Made by a program: the position numbers and the translations under genes. Below are positions 40,445-48,503 of a stretch of 49,921 bases of DNA, in pieces. The stretch covers positions 1-49,921 of the forward strand of contig JAAUQO010000015.1 in the NCBI GenBank assembly GCA_012032775.1, written 5' to 3'. Below the pieces are notes generated by a model. The model was not told the origin of the DNA. It made no database searches and saw only the letters and a list, made by a program, of their open reading frames with translations. Within the stretch, counting starts at the first letter, position 1. Each line of letters begins with the position of its first letter. Origin of the DNA: Oscillochloris sp. Lineage in GTDB: Bacteria; Chloroflexota; Chloroflexia; Chloroflexales; Chloroflexaceae.

Positions 40445-41557
40445 ATGCGTATCGGGATCGATGCTCGCCTGAATGCGTACCGCCAGGGCGGGATTGCGCA
40501 CTACACCCGCGAATTGTTGGCGGCGCTCGCTGCCGCTGCGCCTGCCGACGAGTTTGTGGCCTTGCAACATGTGCGCAACCGTAAACCATTGGTTGCTGCC
40601 CCGAATGTGCGCCGCGCCACATTCATTACGCCGCCCCATCATCGCCGCGAGCAGCACATGCTGGCCCTGGAACTCTGGCCGCGCCGCCTTGATCTGCTCC
40701 ACTGCCCCGATTTTATTCCGCCCCTGCGGCGCCCGTGTCCGGCTGTGATCACGGTGCATGACCTGGCATTTCGTCACTTTCCCGACATTCTCGATGCCGA
40801 TGCCCGGCGCTATTATGGGCAAATCGGCGTTGCCGTAGCCAGTGCCGAAGGGCTGATTACGGTAAGCGAATCTACTCGTAACGATATCATGGCGTTGTTG
40901 GGTGTTCCCGCCGAGCGGATCAACGTGGTTTACGAGGCGGTCGGCCCGCAGTTTCAACCCGGCGCCGCTGCGGCGCAAGCTCGTCGGCGCATCAATGGTC
41001 ACGATCTTGTGGCCGAGGAATTCCTGCTCTTCGTCAGCACGATCGAGCCGCGCAAGAATATTGCCATGCTGCTGCGCGCGCTGAAATTATGTGTCGAGCG
41101 CAATCCGCACTCGCCGCTGCGCCTGGTGTTGGCCGGCGCCCGCGGTTGGCATGATCAGCCGATCTTCGATCTGGTGCGCGAACTGCGCCTTGATGAGCGG
41201 GTGGTATTTCTGGGGGCGGTCGCAATGCCCGATCTGCTCTGGCTTTACGATGCCTGTCGCATCTATGTCAATCCCTCGCGCTACGAGGGCTTCGGCTTGC
41301 CCGCCCTGGAAGCACTGGCCTGCGGTGCGCCGAGTGTCGTTTCGGCCGTCAGTAGTTTGCCCGAAATTACGGCCGACGCGGCGTTGCACCTGCCTGTAGA
41401 CGACATCGATGCCTGGGCCGGCACCCTTACTGTGCTTTGGGATGATGCGGCACAGCGCGCCGAATTAGCTCGCCGCGGGCCGCAGCGAGCGGCACAGTTC
41501 TCGTGGCAGCGGGCCGCAGCGGAGACATTGGCTGTCTATCGGCGGGTGGCGCGGTAA
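40445..41557 (+). CDS. GT4 family glycosyltransferase
   Basis: 370 residues of the GT-B fold, retaining GT4 family, which transfers a sugar from a nucleotide donor to a lipid or growing glycan at the cytoplasmic membrane face. MRIGIDARLNAYRQGGIAHY is the typical N-terminus with the glycine-rich loop; LHCPDFIPP and ITVHDLAFRHFP follow, then VSESTRNDI. The donor-binding half shows STIEPRKNI, the E-x7-E-like SRYEGFGLPALEALACGAPSV (catalytic and donor-binding acids), and VSSLPEI. Length and layout fit the mannosyl/rhamnosyltransferase branch. It is likely co-transcribed with the PhnP-like gene 6 bp upstream, although no functional link is obvious. Confidence 0.9.
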   Translation: MRIGIDARLNAYRQGGIAHYTRELLAALAAAAPADEFVALQHVRNRKPLVAAPNVRRATFITPPHHRREQHMLALELWPRRLDLLHCPDFIPPLRRPCPAVITVHDLAFRHFPDILDADARRYYGQIGVAVASAEGLITVSESTRNDIMALLGVPAERINVVYEAVGPQFQPGAAAAQARRRINGHDLVAEEFLLFVSTIEPRKNIAMLLRALKLCVERNPHSPLRLVLAGARGWHDQPIFDLVRELRLDERVVFLGAVAMPDLLWLYDACRIYVNPSRYEGFGLPALEALACGAPSVVSAVSSLPEITADAALHLPVDDIDAWAGTLTVLWDDAAQRAELARRGPQRAAQFSWQRAAAETLAVYRRVAR

Positions 41558-41573
41558 TAATTCGCTACCGACG

Positions 41574-41602
41574 CCGCAATAGCAGATTGTGGGTTGGGCT
41601 TA
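41574..41602 (+). terminator. Weak hairpin between convergent genes
   Basis: CCGCAAT (41574-41580) pairs with ATTGTGG (41586-41592) with one G-T pair and a 5-nt loop, then CTTATTT follows shortly. It lies between the GT4 stop and the eIF2B-like stop. A weak terminator at best. Confidence 0.25.
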
Positions 41603-42536
41603 TTTGCGTGGGGCGAGCGACTGCAAATCCGGATGCACTTTGGCGGCGGCCATCCAGGCATCGATCCCCACCGCAGGGAGGATTCCGCGTTCGCTGACGA
41701 TCCCGGCCAGTAATTCGATCGGCGTCGTATCGTAATAGTGGTTAATAATCCGCACTCCATCAGGCGCGTCGGCCCATACTTGCTCGGCCGGCCACTCAGC
41801 CTGGGCCGGCGGGTAGTAGTTCGGCGGCATAAACTTCTCCGAACCACAGAGCGCGTACATCGGTCGGTTTGCCGCCCGTGCCGCCAACGCGATCGCGTAG
41901 GTGCCGACTTTGTTAACCAACCCCTGGGTGCCGATATGATCGGTGCCGACCAGCACCAGATTGGCTTCGTGGACAAGTGACGCCGCCAACACGTCGATCA
42001 CCACCGTGGTTGGGATGCCGGCGGCAACCAACTCGCCGGCCAGCACACGCCCCTCGCAACCGGGCCGGCCCTCGGCGCAGATCACTTGAAAACGCCGGCG
42101 TGCCCGTTGAGCATAGCGGAGCGCCGCCCGTACCGTCGTGCTGCGCCCATTGGTGAGTACAACGGCATGGTCGGGGGATCAGACGCAGGGTCGCTTCGGC
42201 GATCGCCGACTCGTGGGTGCGCAGGCGGCGCGTGAATTCGCCGGTAGCGGCTAAAACTGCATTCGGAAGCGGGATAGTACTGCCATCGATCTGTTCCAGT
42301 ACCTGATTGACCAGGTTGACCAACGGCGCCATGGTCGGATGTGCTCGGATCAAGGCAAGCCCGGCTTCCAGGATCTCAGCTCGCAACTGATCAGGGTTGC
42401 TATGGGCCTGTTGGCCGACCAGATTGGCGAGCACGGCGGCGCTTTTTTCGGCCAGTTCAGCCGCGCCCGAGATCGTATCTTCGGCAATCCCAGCTATACC
42501 TTGTATCGTATAACGATCCACGTTCCAGCCGATCAA
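41600..42536 (-). CDS. eIF2B/MtnA/ribose-1,5-bisphosphate isomerase-like protein (frameshifted)
   Basis: About 311 residues when reconstructed. The first half (from TTG 42536, or GTG 42521) has the helical N-terminal domain (AGIAEDTISGAAELA, VLEQIDGSTIPLPNA). The frame fails after LRLIP; removing one base from GGGGG at 42173-42177 gives PDHAVVLTNGRSTTVRAAL and then the Rossmann-like half with CAEGRPGCEGRVLAGEL, VLVGTDHIGTQGLVNKVGTYAIAL and YYDTTPIELLAGIVSERG. These are eIF2B-superfamily motifs, though GTDHIG replaces the usual GAD(A/R)I and the catalytic Cys/Asp arrangement of MtnA is not clear. A sugar-phosphate isomerase role is possible, supported by the nearby PfkB kinase; a regulatory binding role is also possible. 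Confidence 0.78.
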
Positions 42537-42561
42537 TATAAATGATACTTACTGTCATGAA

Positions 42562-42586
42562 CAAAAGAGCAGGCCTTCTGCCTGCC
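42562..42586 (-). terminator. Terminator after the hybrid kinase
   Basis: GCAGGC (42569-42574) pairs with GCCTGC (42580-42585) around CTTCT. On the minus strand TCTTTTGTTC follows. It lies 47 bp past the hybrid kinase stop and before the eIF2B-like start, separating the two genes. Confidence 0.5.
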
Positions 42587-42632
42587 ACTACAATACCACA
42601 TAATTGAGCGGATCGCTGCTGATGGGAGAGGC

Positions 42633-45056
42633 TCACAGTTCGTTCGATCCAATCGATCGGCGCTTTACCAGCAGTTGCAGCATGTCGTGTAATTGATCGA
42701 TCGCAAAGGGCTTCGAGATAAACAGATTCCCGCCTTGCTCCAGCACATCGCGCGTGTTTGACGAGAGTGTGTCGCCGGTGACGAAAATGATGCGATCGGC
42801 CAGATCCGGCGATTGTTCGCGCAGAATTCGGGCCAGTTCAAAACCATCCATTCCCGGCATTTTGACATCGATCAAGACTACATCAAACGGTTCGCGGGCG
42901 ATCAGTTCCAATGCTTCTTCGCCATTGTTTACCAATGTCGTGCGATGGCCAAGATCTCTCAGCAACCGTTTCATCAGGCGCAGTACCGGCTCTTCGTCAT
43001 CGACAACCAGAATATATTGGCCGGTTTCGGGTTCCGCCACTGTTAAATCGACCGGCGGCGTTTCCAAAATGATGGAGGTTGTGTCGCGAATAGGCATGGT
43101 AACCGAAACCCTGGTGCCTACCCCAATCTGACTCTCGGCCCAGATGCGTCCACCGTGTTCCTGAATAATGCCGAAACAGATCGAAAGCCCCAGCCCCGTG
43201 CCTTGTCCGATCGGCTTGGTGGTAAAAAACGGATTGAAGATTTTCGCCAGATCGCGCTCAGGAATGCCAATCCCGCTGTCGGCAACCGTGATCTGGATCT
43301 GCGGTTCGCCCTCGTCGCCTGTCGGCTCCACCAGCGTACGGATTGTCAGCGTACCGCGTTTACTCTGCCCAACCATCGCCTGACGGGCGTTGGTGATCAG
43401 ATTCAGGAAGACCTGTTGGAGTTGGTGCGGATCGGCGGTCGTGAGCGGCAAATGCTCGTCGAGATCGAGGACAACGCCGATATTATCAACCCGCAACTGG
43501 TACGATTGCAGCGCCAGGGTTGAGCGCAACACTTCGTTGACCGCCACTGCGGTTCGTTCAGGTTTATGTTCGCGGGCGAAGATCAGCAGGTTGCGCACAA
43601 TCCGTGCTGCTCGTTCGGCCTGTGTATGGATCTGCTCGACATCCTGGCGTGATTCCTCGCTCAGCAAACTGTCGCGCAGCAACAGTTGCGCATAGCCGCT
43701 GACGCTGGTGAGTGGATTGTTTAACTCATGGGCGACACCGGCCACCAATTGCCCGATCGCCGAAAGTTTCTCCGATTGGATCAGTTGCTCTTCCAGGCGC
43801 CGGCGCTCGGTCAGATCGCGGGCGATCAGGTAGACGCCGCTGGCGCCGTTCCCGTTATGCATCACCTGGGCCGCAACCTCCAGATAAACCGGCTCCTGAT
43901 CGCGGCGGATCAACTCCAACTCGAAGGTCGGGATCGGGTGGCCGGCGAGTAGTTCTTGCAGTTGCGGCTCGGCATTCTGCCACGAATCCGGGGCACATAA
44001 TGTCCAGAGGTGGCGCCCGATCAATTCCTCGACGCTATAGCCGACAATCCGCTGCGCAACCTTGTTGCTATTCGTGATGCGCAGATCGCGGTCGAGCATC
44101 AAAATCAGGTCGGAGGCGTTTGTAAACAGATCGCGGTAGCGCCGCTCGCTCACGCGGGCGGCTTCATAAAGCCGGGCATTCTCGATCGCGATCGCGGCAT
44201 AATCGGCCAACGCCGCAAGCAGATATTGATCGTTCTCGGAGAACTGGCGGTCGGCCTGCTGATGATCGACGGCGAGCACTCCGATCACCTGATCACCGAC
44301 GGTGAGCGGCACCTGGAGGATTGCACGCACCAGAAAGCCGGTTTTCACCTTGAGTGCAGTGCCGGTGCGGCTGACATCGAGCCGGATCGGCTTCCCGGTA
44401 CGTATCACCTGGCCGGCGAGCGAATCATCGATCGGCATACGCAAACTTTGCGCTCGTTGTTCGCCGAGGTTTTTGGCCGCCCGCAGATACAACTCATCGT
44501 GCTCGGTATCGCGCAGCAACAGAAAGCCCTCTTCGGCCTGGGTGATATAGACGCTGGCCTCGACGATACGTTCCAGCAGTTTCTCCTGATCCATCAAGCC
44601 GGTCACCGACTTGCCGATCCGGTAGAGCACCGTCAACTCCTGAACTCGCTGCTGCAACGAATTTGTCAGGCGTTCTTTATCGCGGCGCAGCCGGCGCTCG
44701 CGCAGGGCCTGGTCGATCACAGCCCGCGCTTCCGTATCGGAGAAGGGCTTGATCAGATAGTTGCGCGCGCCGAGGCGAAATGCCTCAACGGCAATGTTCT
44801 CCGAGCCATGGGCCGTCATAAGAATGACCGGCACATCATAGCCTTCCTGGGCGATCAAGCGCAGCAGATCCAGCCCGGAGATATCGGGGAGTTGCAGATC
44901 GAGCAGAATGAGATCGGGTAGCCGATCACGGAGGCGTTGCAACCCCTGGCGGCCGGTATGTGCGACAATCGGGCGGTAGCCAAGGTCGGGTAGCACGTAA
45001 TTAGCCAGAAGTTGGCAAATCTGCTCGCTGTCATCGATGATCAGAATTTCTTCCAT
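42633..45056 (-). CDS. Hybrid histidine kinase REC-GAF-PAS-HisKA-HATPase-REC
   Basis: 807 residues, cytosolic, without membrane segments. ATG 45056 is chosen because it opens the first receiver domain ([12 protein letters not shown]); the open frame upstream has no domain. Receiver 1 spans about 1-120, with phosphoacceptor Asp53 in [11 protein letters not shown] and a later lysine in YLIKPFS. Then come a GAF domain ([14 protein letters not shown] to [12 protein letters not shown]), PAS ([17 protein letters not shown]), the HisKA box [16 protein letters not shown], ATPase motifs ([28 protein letters not shown]), and receiver 2 ([33 protein letters not shown]). Receivers at both ends suggest input from another kinase and intramolecular relay. 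A hairpin terminator follows. Confidence 0.92.
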   Translation of the reverse strand: MEEILIIDDSEQICQLLANYVLPDLGYRPIVAHTGRQGLQRLRDRLPDLILLDLQLPDISGLDLLRLIAQEGYDVPVILMTAHGSENIAVEAFRLGARNYLIKPFSDTEARAVIDQALRERRLRRDKERLTNSLQQRVQELTVLYRIGKSVTGLMDQEKLLERIVEASVYITQAEEGFLLLRDTEHDELYLRAAKNLGEQRAQSLRMPIDDSLAGQVIRTGKPIRLDVSRTGTALKVKTGFLVRAILQVPLTVGDQVIGVLAVDHQQADRQFSENDQYLLAALADYAAIAIENARLYEAARVSERRYRDLFTNASDLILMLDRDLRITNSNKVAQRIVGYSVEELIGRHLWTLCAPDSWQNAEPQLQELLAGHPIPTFELELIRRDQEPVYLEVAAQVMHNGNGASGVYLIARDLTERRRLEEQLIQSEKLSAIGQLVAGVAHELNNPLTSVSGYAQLLLRDSLLSEESRQDVEQIHTQAERAARIVRNLLIFAREHKPERTAVAVNEVLRSTLALQSYQLRVDNIGVVLDLDEHLPLTTADPHQLQQVFLNLITNARQAMVGQSKRGTLTIRTLVEPTGDEGEPQIQITVADSGIGIPERDLAKIFNPFFTTKPIGQGTGLGLSICFGIIQEHGGRIWAESQIGVGTRVSVTMPIRDTTSIILETPPVDLTVAEPETGQYILVVDDEEPVLRLMKRLLRDLGHRTTLVNNGEEALELIAREPFDVVLIDVKMPGMDGFELARILREQSPDLADRIIFVTGDTLSSNTRDVLEQGGNLFISKPFAIDQLHDMLQLLVKRRSIGSNEL

Positions 45057-45227
45057 TGTATGCTGAACCTGCTGTCTCAGCCGTGCCGCGGGCATCTCTG
45101 ATTCGGCGAGGCGATGATCCTGAGCAGACGTAATTGATGCTAAAAGAGGATTTGCCGATCGTAGTTGTGAATTGTACACTGACTGTTGCAACAGTGGCAA
45201 GCCTATCCGCGCCTTGTAAAGATCAAG

Positions 45228-46199
45228 ATGTCGATGAAGCCCAGGCAAAAGACATTCCAGGCGGTTGTGATCGGTGATATTAATGCCGACCTGACCTTTG
45301 TTCTTCCATTCTTACCGAAAACCGGCGATGACGTGCCGACCGAAGATTTGCGTTGGCAGAGCGGCGGTACCGGTCTGAATATGGCCGTCGCACTCACTCG
45401 GCTCGGCGTACACGCGCTATTGATCGGTCGCATCGGTTCTGATCCGGCCGCCGGAGTTGCCCTGCGTGTGGCACATGAATCCGGCGTCGATCTCTCGGCT
45501 TTGCAGCAAGATCGCGACCATGCAACCGGCCTGTGCGGGGTGATGGTGGACCCATCGGCCCAGCGCACCTTTCTCAGCTACCGTGGCGCGAACGTTTTTT
45601 GCGATCCGGAACTATTGCCGATACCCCAGATTGTAACCGCTGATCTCCTGATTGTCGGCGCCCATGCGTTGCTGGAAGATCCGCAGCGCCGGGCAGCCCT
45701 AAAAGCGATCGAGATCGCCTATGCTTCAGATGTGCCGGTAACCCTCGATCTCTGCATTCCAGCGGCACAAACAGCCCGTCGATCAATTCTCTCGTTACTA
45801 CCACAACTACATTTAATTTGTATGAACGAGGAAGAGCTACGAACTTTGCTACCTGACTACGGAATCAGCGAAGCGATCGATTTTCTGCTCCGTTCGGGTA
45901 CAGCGCATGTTGCAATTAAGCGCGGCGCACAGGGCTGCAGTGTCGCATGTGCCGAGGGTCGGCTGGATGTATTGCCGCCGGCCGTGACCACGATCGACAC
46001 GAACGGTTGCGGCGATGCCTTTGTTGCCGCGTATGCAGTAGCGATCATGCGCGGAGCCGATCTATCGGCGGCAGCGGCGTTGGCGAACCTGATCGGCGCC
46101 CTTACGGCTACCCGTCCCGGCGCCGCCGATGCGGTTCCTTCGCGCGCCGAGATCAGCGCCTGCCTCGATCACTCGCTGCATTATTTGATCGCCGGGTAA
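45228..46199 (+). CDS. PfkB family carbohydrate/nucleoside kinase
   Basis: 323 residues of the ribokinase fold, which phosphorylates a sugar, nucleoside or related hydroxyl with ATP. VVIGDINADLTF is the N-terminal strand, SGGTGLNMAVALTRLG the substrate/Gly-Gly motif, then MVDPSAQRTFLSYRGAN, and DTNGCGDAFVAAYA is the second PfkB signature containing the anion hole and catalytic Asp. The motif has Asn-Gly-Cys in place of the usual Thr-Gly-Ala, which keeps the functional Gly-x-Gly-Asp. The start is ATG 45228 (or 45234). The BtpA-family gene follows 75 bp later; the pair recurs in sugar-catabolic operons, for example sgcQ-type clusters (recalled). The specific substrate is unknown. Confidence 0.88.
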   Translation: MSMKPRQKTFQAVVIGDINADLTFVLPFLPKTGDDVPTEDLRWQSGGTGLNMAVALTRLGVHALLIGRIGSDPAAGVALRVAHESGVDLSALQQDRDHATGLCGVMVDPSAQRTFLSYRGANVFCDPELLPIPQIVTADLLIVGAHALLEDPQRRAALKAIEIAYASDVPVTLDLCIPAAQTARRSILSLLPQLHLICMNEEELRTLLPDYGISEAIDFLLRSGTAHVAIKRGAQGCSVACAEGRLDVLPPAVTTIDTNGCGDAFVAAYAVAIMRGADLSAAAALANLIGALTATRPGAADAVPSRAEISACLDHSLHYLIAG

Positions 46200-46262
46200 C
46201 CAGGCGCCGGCTGATGGCTGCGGGCCTGAGCACGGATTACGACCCACGATAGCATGGATAAA

Positions 46263-46277
46263 AGGAGAATCTTTGTG
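46263..46277 (+). promoter_or_regulatory. Shine-Dalgarno fixing a GTG start for the BtpA-family gene
   Basis: AGGAG at 46263-46267 lies 7 nt upstream of GTG 46275. The in-frame ATG at 46254 would place the Shine-Dalgarno inside the coding region and has none of its own, so GTG is the better start. Confidence 0.7.
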
Positions 46278-47123
46278 ACTCCGATCTGGAAACAGCGCCT
46301 TGACGACCTACGAATTTCAGACCTTGGGGCTATTTTTACAATGCCGAAGCCGGTGATCGGGATGGTTCATTGCTGGCCGTTACCCGGCGCACCGGGGTAT
46401 CACGGCTACGACATAAACACGATTATCGAGCAGGCCCTACGCGATGCCGATGCATTGGCCGAGGGCGGATGCCATGGGCTGATTGTGGAAAACATGTGGG
46501 ATATTCCCTTTCGCGCCGGGCCGCATATCCAGCCCGAGAGTATCGCCGCCCATGCCGTGGTGGCGCGCAAAGTACGTGATGCCTTCCCTGAATTACCGCT
46601 CGGTATCAATCTGGTTCACAACGGCGGTACGAGCTTGCTCGGAATTGCGATTGCCTCAGGCGCCGATTTCATCCGGGTTTGCATGTTCACCGGCGCCGGA
46701 GTCTGGGACGCGGGCAGTTGGGATGAAGGCTGCGCCGCCGATCTGATGCGCCGGCGCAAAGAACTGGACGCCGAGCAGATCAAGATTTTTGCCGACGTGG
46801 ACAAGAAACATTCGGTGCGTTTTCCGGGAATCGATCTCGCCACTCATATCGAGTGGACCCGCTTTTTCGGCGCCGATGCCTTGATCGTCTCCGGCCGCAT
46901 GACCGGCGATGCACCGGATCTGGAGAAGGTGCGGCAGGCCCGCGAGCTGGCGGGATCGACGCCGATTTTGCTGGGCAGCGGTACCGACGAGCGGAATATC
47001 GGCGCATTTCTGGAGATCGCCGATGGTGTGATTGTCGGCAGCAGTGTCAAGCACGACGGCGAGATCGCCAATCCGGTCGATCGTGAACGTGTGCGTCGCT
47101 TTGTCCAGGCAGCCGGAGTTTAG
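46275..47123 (+). CDS. BtpA/SgcQ family TIM-barrel protein
   Basis: 282 residues from GTG 46275. Conserved BtpA features are visible: KPVIGMVHCWPLPGAPGY at about residue 25, DADALAEGGCHGLIVENMWD, LGINLVHNGG, DFIRVCMFTGAGVWDAG, IFADVDKKHS, DALIVSGRMTGDAPD, LLGSGTDERN and a GVIVGSSVKHDG phosphate-binding-like end. The family name comes from a cyanobacterial photosystem I biogenesis factor, but many members (SgcQ of E. coli) sit in sugar operons, so a metabolic TIM-barrel enzyme acting on a phosphorylated compound is likelier here. It follows a PfkB kinase on the same strand, supporting a phosphorylated-substrate role. No activity has been shown for most of the family. Confidence 0.9.
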   Translation: MTPIWKQRLDDLRISDLGAIFTMPKPVIGMVHCWPLPGAPGYHGYDINTIIEQALRDADALAEGGCHGLIVENMWDIPFRAGPHIQPESIAAHAVVARKVRDAFPELPLGINLVHNGGTSLLGIAIASGADFIRVCMFTGAGVWDAGSWDEGCAADLMRRRKELDAEQIKIFADVDKKHSVRFPGIDLATHIEWTRFFGADALIVSGRMTGDAPDLEKVRQARELAGSTPILLGSGTDERNIGAFLEIADGVIVGSSVKHDGEIANPVDRERVRRFVQAAGV

Positions 47124-47181
47124 ATGATTTTTTAATCCATTTGCCTGTGAAGAGGGTAAATCAGCCCAAAGGAGCTTTTTT

Positions 47182-47265
47182 ATGTGTATAAAACGAAATA
47201 ATTTGGTACTTCCAGGTATCATGCGAGTAGTACCCATAGTGTATGGCGGCGGTACCCATGAGTGA
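47182..47265 (+). CDS. 27-residue small open frame with strong Shine-Dalgarno
   Basis: AAAGGAGC (47168-47175) lies 7 nt before ATG 47182. The frame encodes MCIKRNNLVLPGIMR and a C-terminal GGGTHE. I know no family. It may be a small protein, a leader peptide, or the start of a gene truncated in this disturbed region. Confidence 0.3.
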   Translation: MCIKRNNLVLPGIMRVVPIVYGGGTHE

Positions 47266-47289
47266 TTGAGGGCAGCGTTTCTACGGCGT

Positions 47290-47565
47290 ATGCTTAGGAC
47301 GTGGCCGAAACAACCAACCATCAACCAAGCAAGCGGTCACACTGCCAAACCTGTTGGACGGACTAACTTTTCGGGTGACGCGGTCGTCAACATAGTACCA
47401 ACGTAGCACGACATCGCAACACCAACCCAGCACAACATCGCAGCACCAATTCAGCACGACATCACAGTATCAACTCAACACAAAGACTGCGCCGAAGAGT
47501 TAGACGCACTACAAACCTACACAATACCAGTACGTTGCTACGCACGTGCTCCGTTCAACCAGTAA
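47290..47565 (+). pseudogene. Amber-interrupted small gene with octapeptide repeats
   Basis: ATG 47290 opens MLRTWPKQPTINQASGH and runs to TAG at 47404, then the same frame continues for 52 codons to TAA 47563. The TAG falls exactly where the repeats QHDIATPT, QHNIAAPI, QHDITVST, QHKD carry CAG or CAA, so a single C-to-T change would explain it. The terminator hairpin starts 12 bp after TAA. The start lacks a good Shine-Dalgarno. In the +1 frame the same repeats read STTSQHQP and similar, with mainly synonymous differences between copies, so the true coding frame is uncertain. Confidence 0.3.
47405..47476. repeat. Three 24-bp tandem repeats
   Basis: Units at 47405-47428, 47429-47452 and 47453-47476 share the pattern AGCACGACATCGCAACACCA with small changes; a decayed copy precedes and a short one follows. 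The unit is a multiple of three, consistent with a coding origin. There is no spacer, so this is not a CRISPR array. Confidence 0.8.
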
Positions 47566-47577
47566 AAGCAGTTACGG

Positions 47578-47611
47578 AACCCCGGGGAAACCCGGGGTTT
47601 CGTGTTTTGCG
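47578..47611 (+). terminator. GC-rich hairpin with GAAA tetraloop
   Basis: AACCCCGGG (47578-47586), loop GAAA, CCCGGGGTT (47591-47599): a perfect 9-bp stem closed by a stable GNRA loop. A moderately T-rich stretch (TCGTGTTTTG) follows. It would end transcription coming from the BtpA side. Confidence 0.65.
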
Positions 47612-47693
47612 TATACTTACGAACGGCGGATTGGGCCGCCGGGGTTCAGGCGTCGCCCCATGATGACGACGCCGGCAGGTACAGGTAATAGCT

Positions 47694-48491
47694 ATGGCGT
47701 CGATTGTGCTTGCGGCTACCCACCACGATCCCGACGGCCGGCTTTACGATCAAACCGCACGGATTCTGCCTCAACTACAGTCAGTTTATGCGGGTATTGT
47801 GCTGCAACTGACACCACAAACAACTGCGGAAACAGTGGATTTGCTGCGTCGCTGCGGGGTGCGTTTTAGAATTGGAAGTGCAGATCTGCCGACCGGTCAT
47901 TTGCATCTGGGTTTATGGCGGCGGGGCGCAGTTGCGGCCGGCTTGAACAGCGGTTACGATGTGGGCCACTACCATTTTTGCGATCTGGATCGGGTGTTGC
48001 ACTGGGCTGAGTTTCACCTTGATGAGTTGCGGGCGACGCTTGCGGAGCTACCGGAGTATGATCTGACGGTGCTGGGGCGCACGCAACGAGCATTTGCCAG
48101 CCATCCCCGTGCCCAGACCGCGACCGAAGCGCTGGCGAACCGGGTGTTTGGGTTGGTTTGGGGAGCGGAGTGGGACATTGCGGCGGCGGCACGAGGGCTA
48201 TCGGCGCGAGCGGCACGGCTGATTGTCGATCGCTGCGATGACGACACAGTGGGGAGCGATTGTTCGTGGCCGTTGATCGCACGGGGCGGCGGGCTATTGC
48301 TGGGTTACCGGGAGACGGAAGGACTGGAATTTGAAACGCTTGATCGTTTCGGCGACGAAATCGCAGCCTTAGGCGGGCCTCAGATATGGATCGACCGTTT
48401 CGATGCCGATCCGCAACAATGGTTGCTGCGGATGGATCTGGCGCGAGCCGAAGCCGAATCGGCATGGAGCTACCGCAACTGGTCGTTGTAG
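47694..48491 (+). CDS. Conserved-looking hypothetical protein, possibly GT-A-like fold
   Basis: 265 residues with no family I can name. The N-terminus (SIVLAATHHDPDGRLYDQ) and the sequence GHLHLGLWRRGAVAAGLNSG followed by HYHFCDLDRVLHWAEF look like the first strands of a nucleotide-diphospho-sugar (GT-A) fold, with CDLDR at about 96-100 in the position of a DxD motif. This is inference from pattern only. The C-terminal part is mixed alpha/beta with ARGGGLLLGYRE. There is no signal peptide or membrane helix. It ends 12 bp before the CHAT-protein gene, so the two are very probably co-transcribed. The ATG at 47694 lacks a strong Shine-Dalgarno. Confidence 0.75.
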   Translation: MASIVLAATHHDPDGRLYDQTARILPQLQSVYAGIVLQLTPQTTAETVDLLRRCGVRFRIGSADLPTGHLHLGLWRRGAVAAGLNSGYDVGHYHFCDLDRVLHWAEFHLDELRATLAELPEYDLTVLGRTQRAFASHPRAQTATEALANRVFGLVWGAEWDIAAAARGLSARAARLIVDRCDDDTVGSDCSWPLIARGGGLLLGYRETEGLEFETLDRFGDEIAALGGPQIWIDRFDADPQQWLLRMDLARAEAESAWSYRNWSL

Positions 48492-48503
48492 AGAGGCATA
48501 TTC

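Larger units (their letters stand above)
47124..47693 (+). other. 570-bp gene-poor stretch
   Basis: This stretch holds a 27-codon frame with a strong Shine-Dalgarno (47182), an amber-interrupted frame with octapeptide repeats (47290-47565), 24-bp tandem repeats, and a GC-rich hairpin (47578-47599). Much of 47300-47560 is rich in C and A and poor in G on the plus strand, unlike the flanking genes. Confidence 0.7.

Noticed and set aside
46275-47123. BtpA-family protein taken as evidence of photosynthesis
   Set aside because: The photosystem I role is specific to cyanobacteria; no photosynthesis gene is present and the PfkB neighbour favours sugar metabolism.
47404-47406. In-frame TAG considered as pyrrolysine or programmed read-through
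   Set aside because: No pyrrolysine genes or downstream element are visible; one C-to-T change relative to the repeat explains it more simply.
47405-47476. Short tandem repeats considered as a CRISPR array
   Set aside because: The 24-bp units abut without spacers, are imperfect and have no cas genes nearby.
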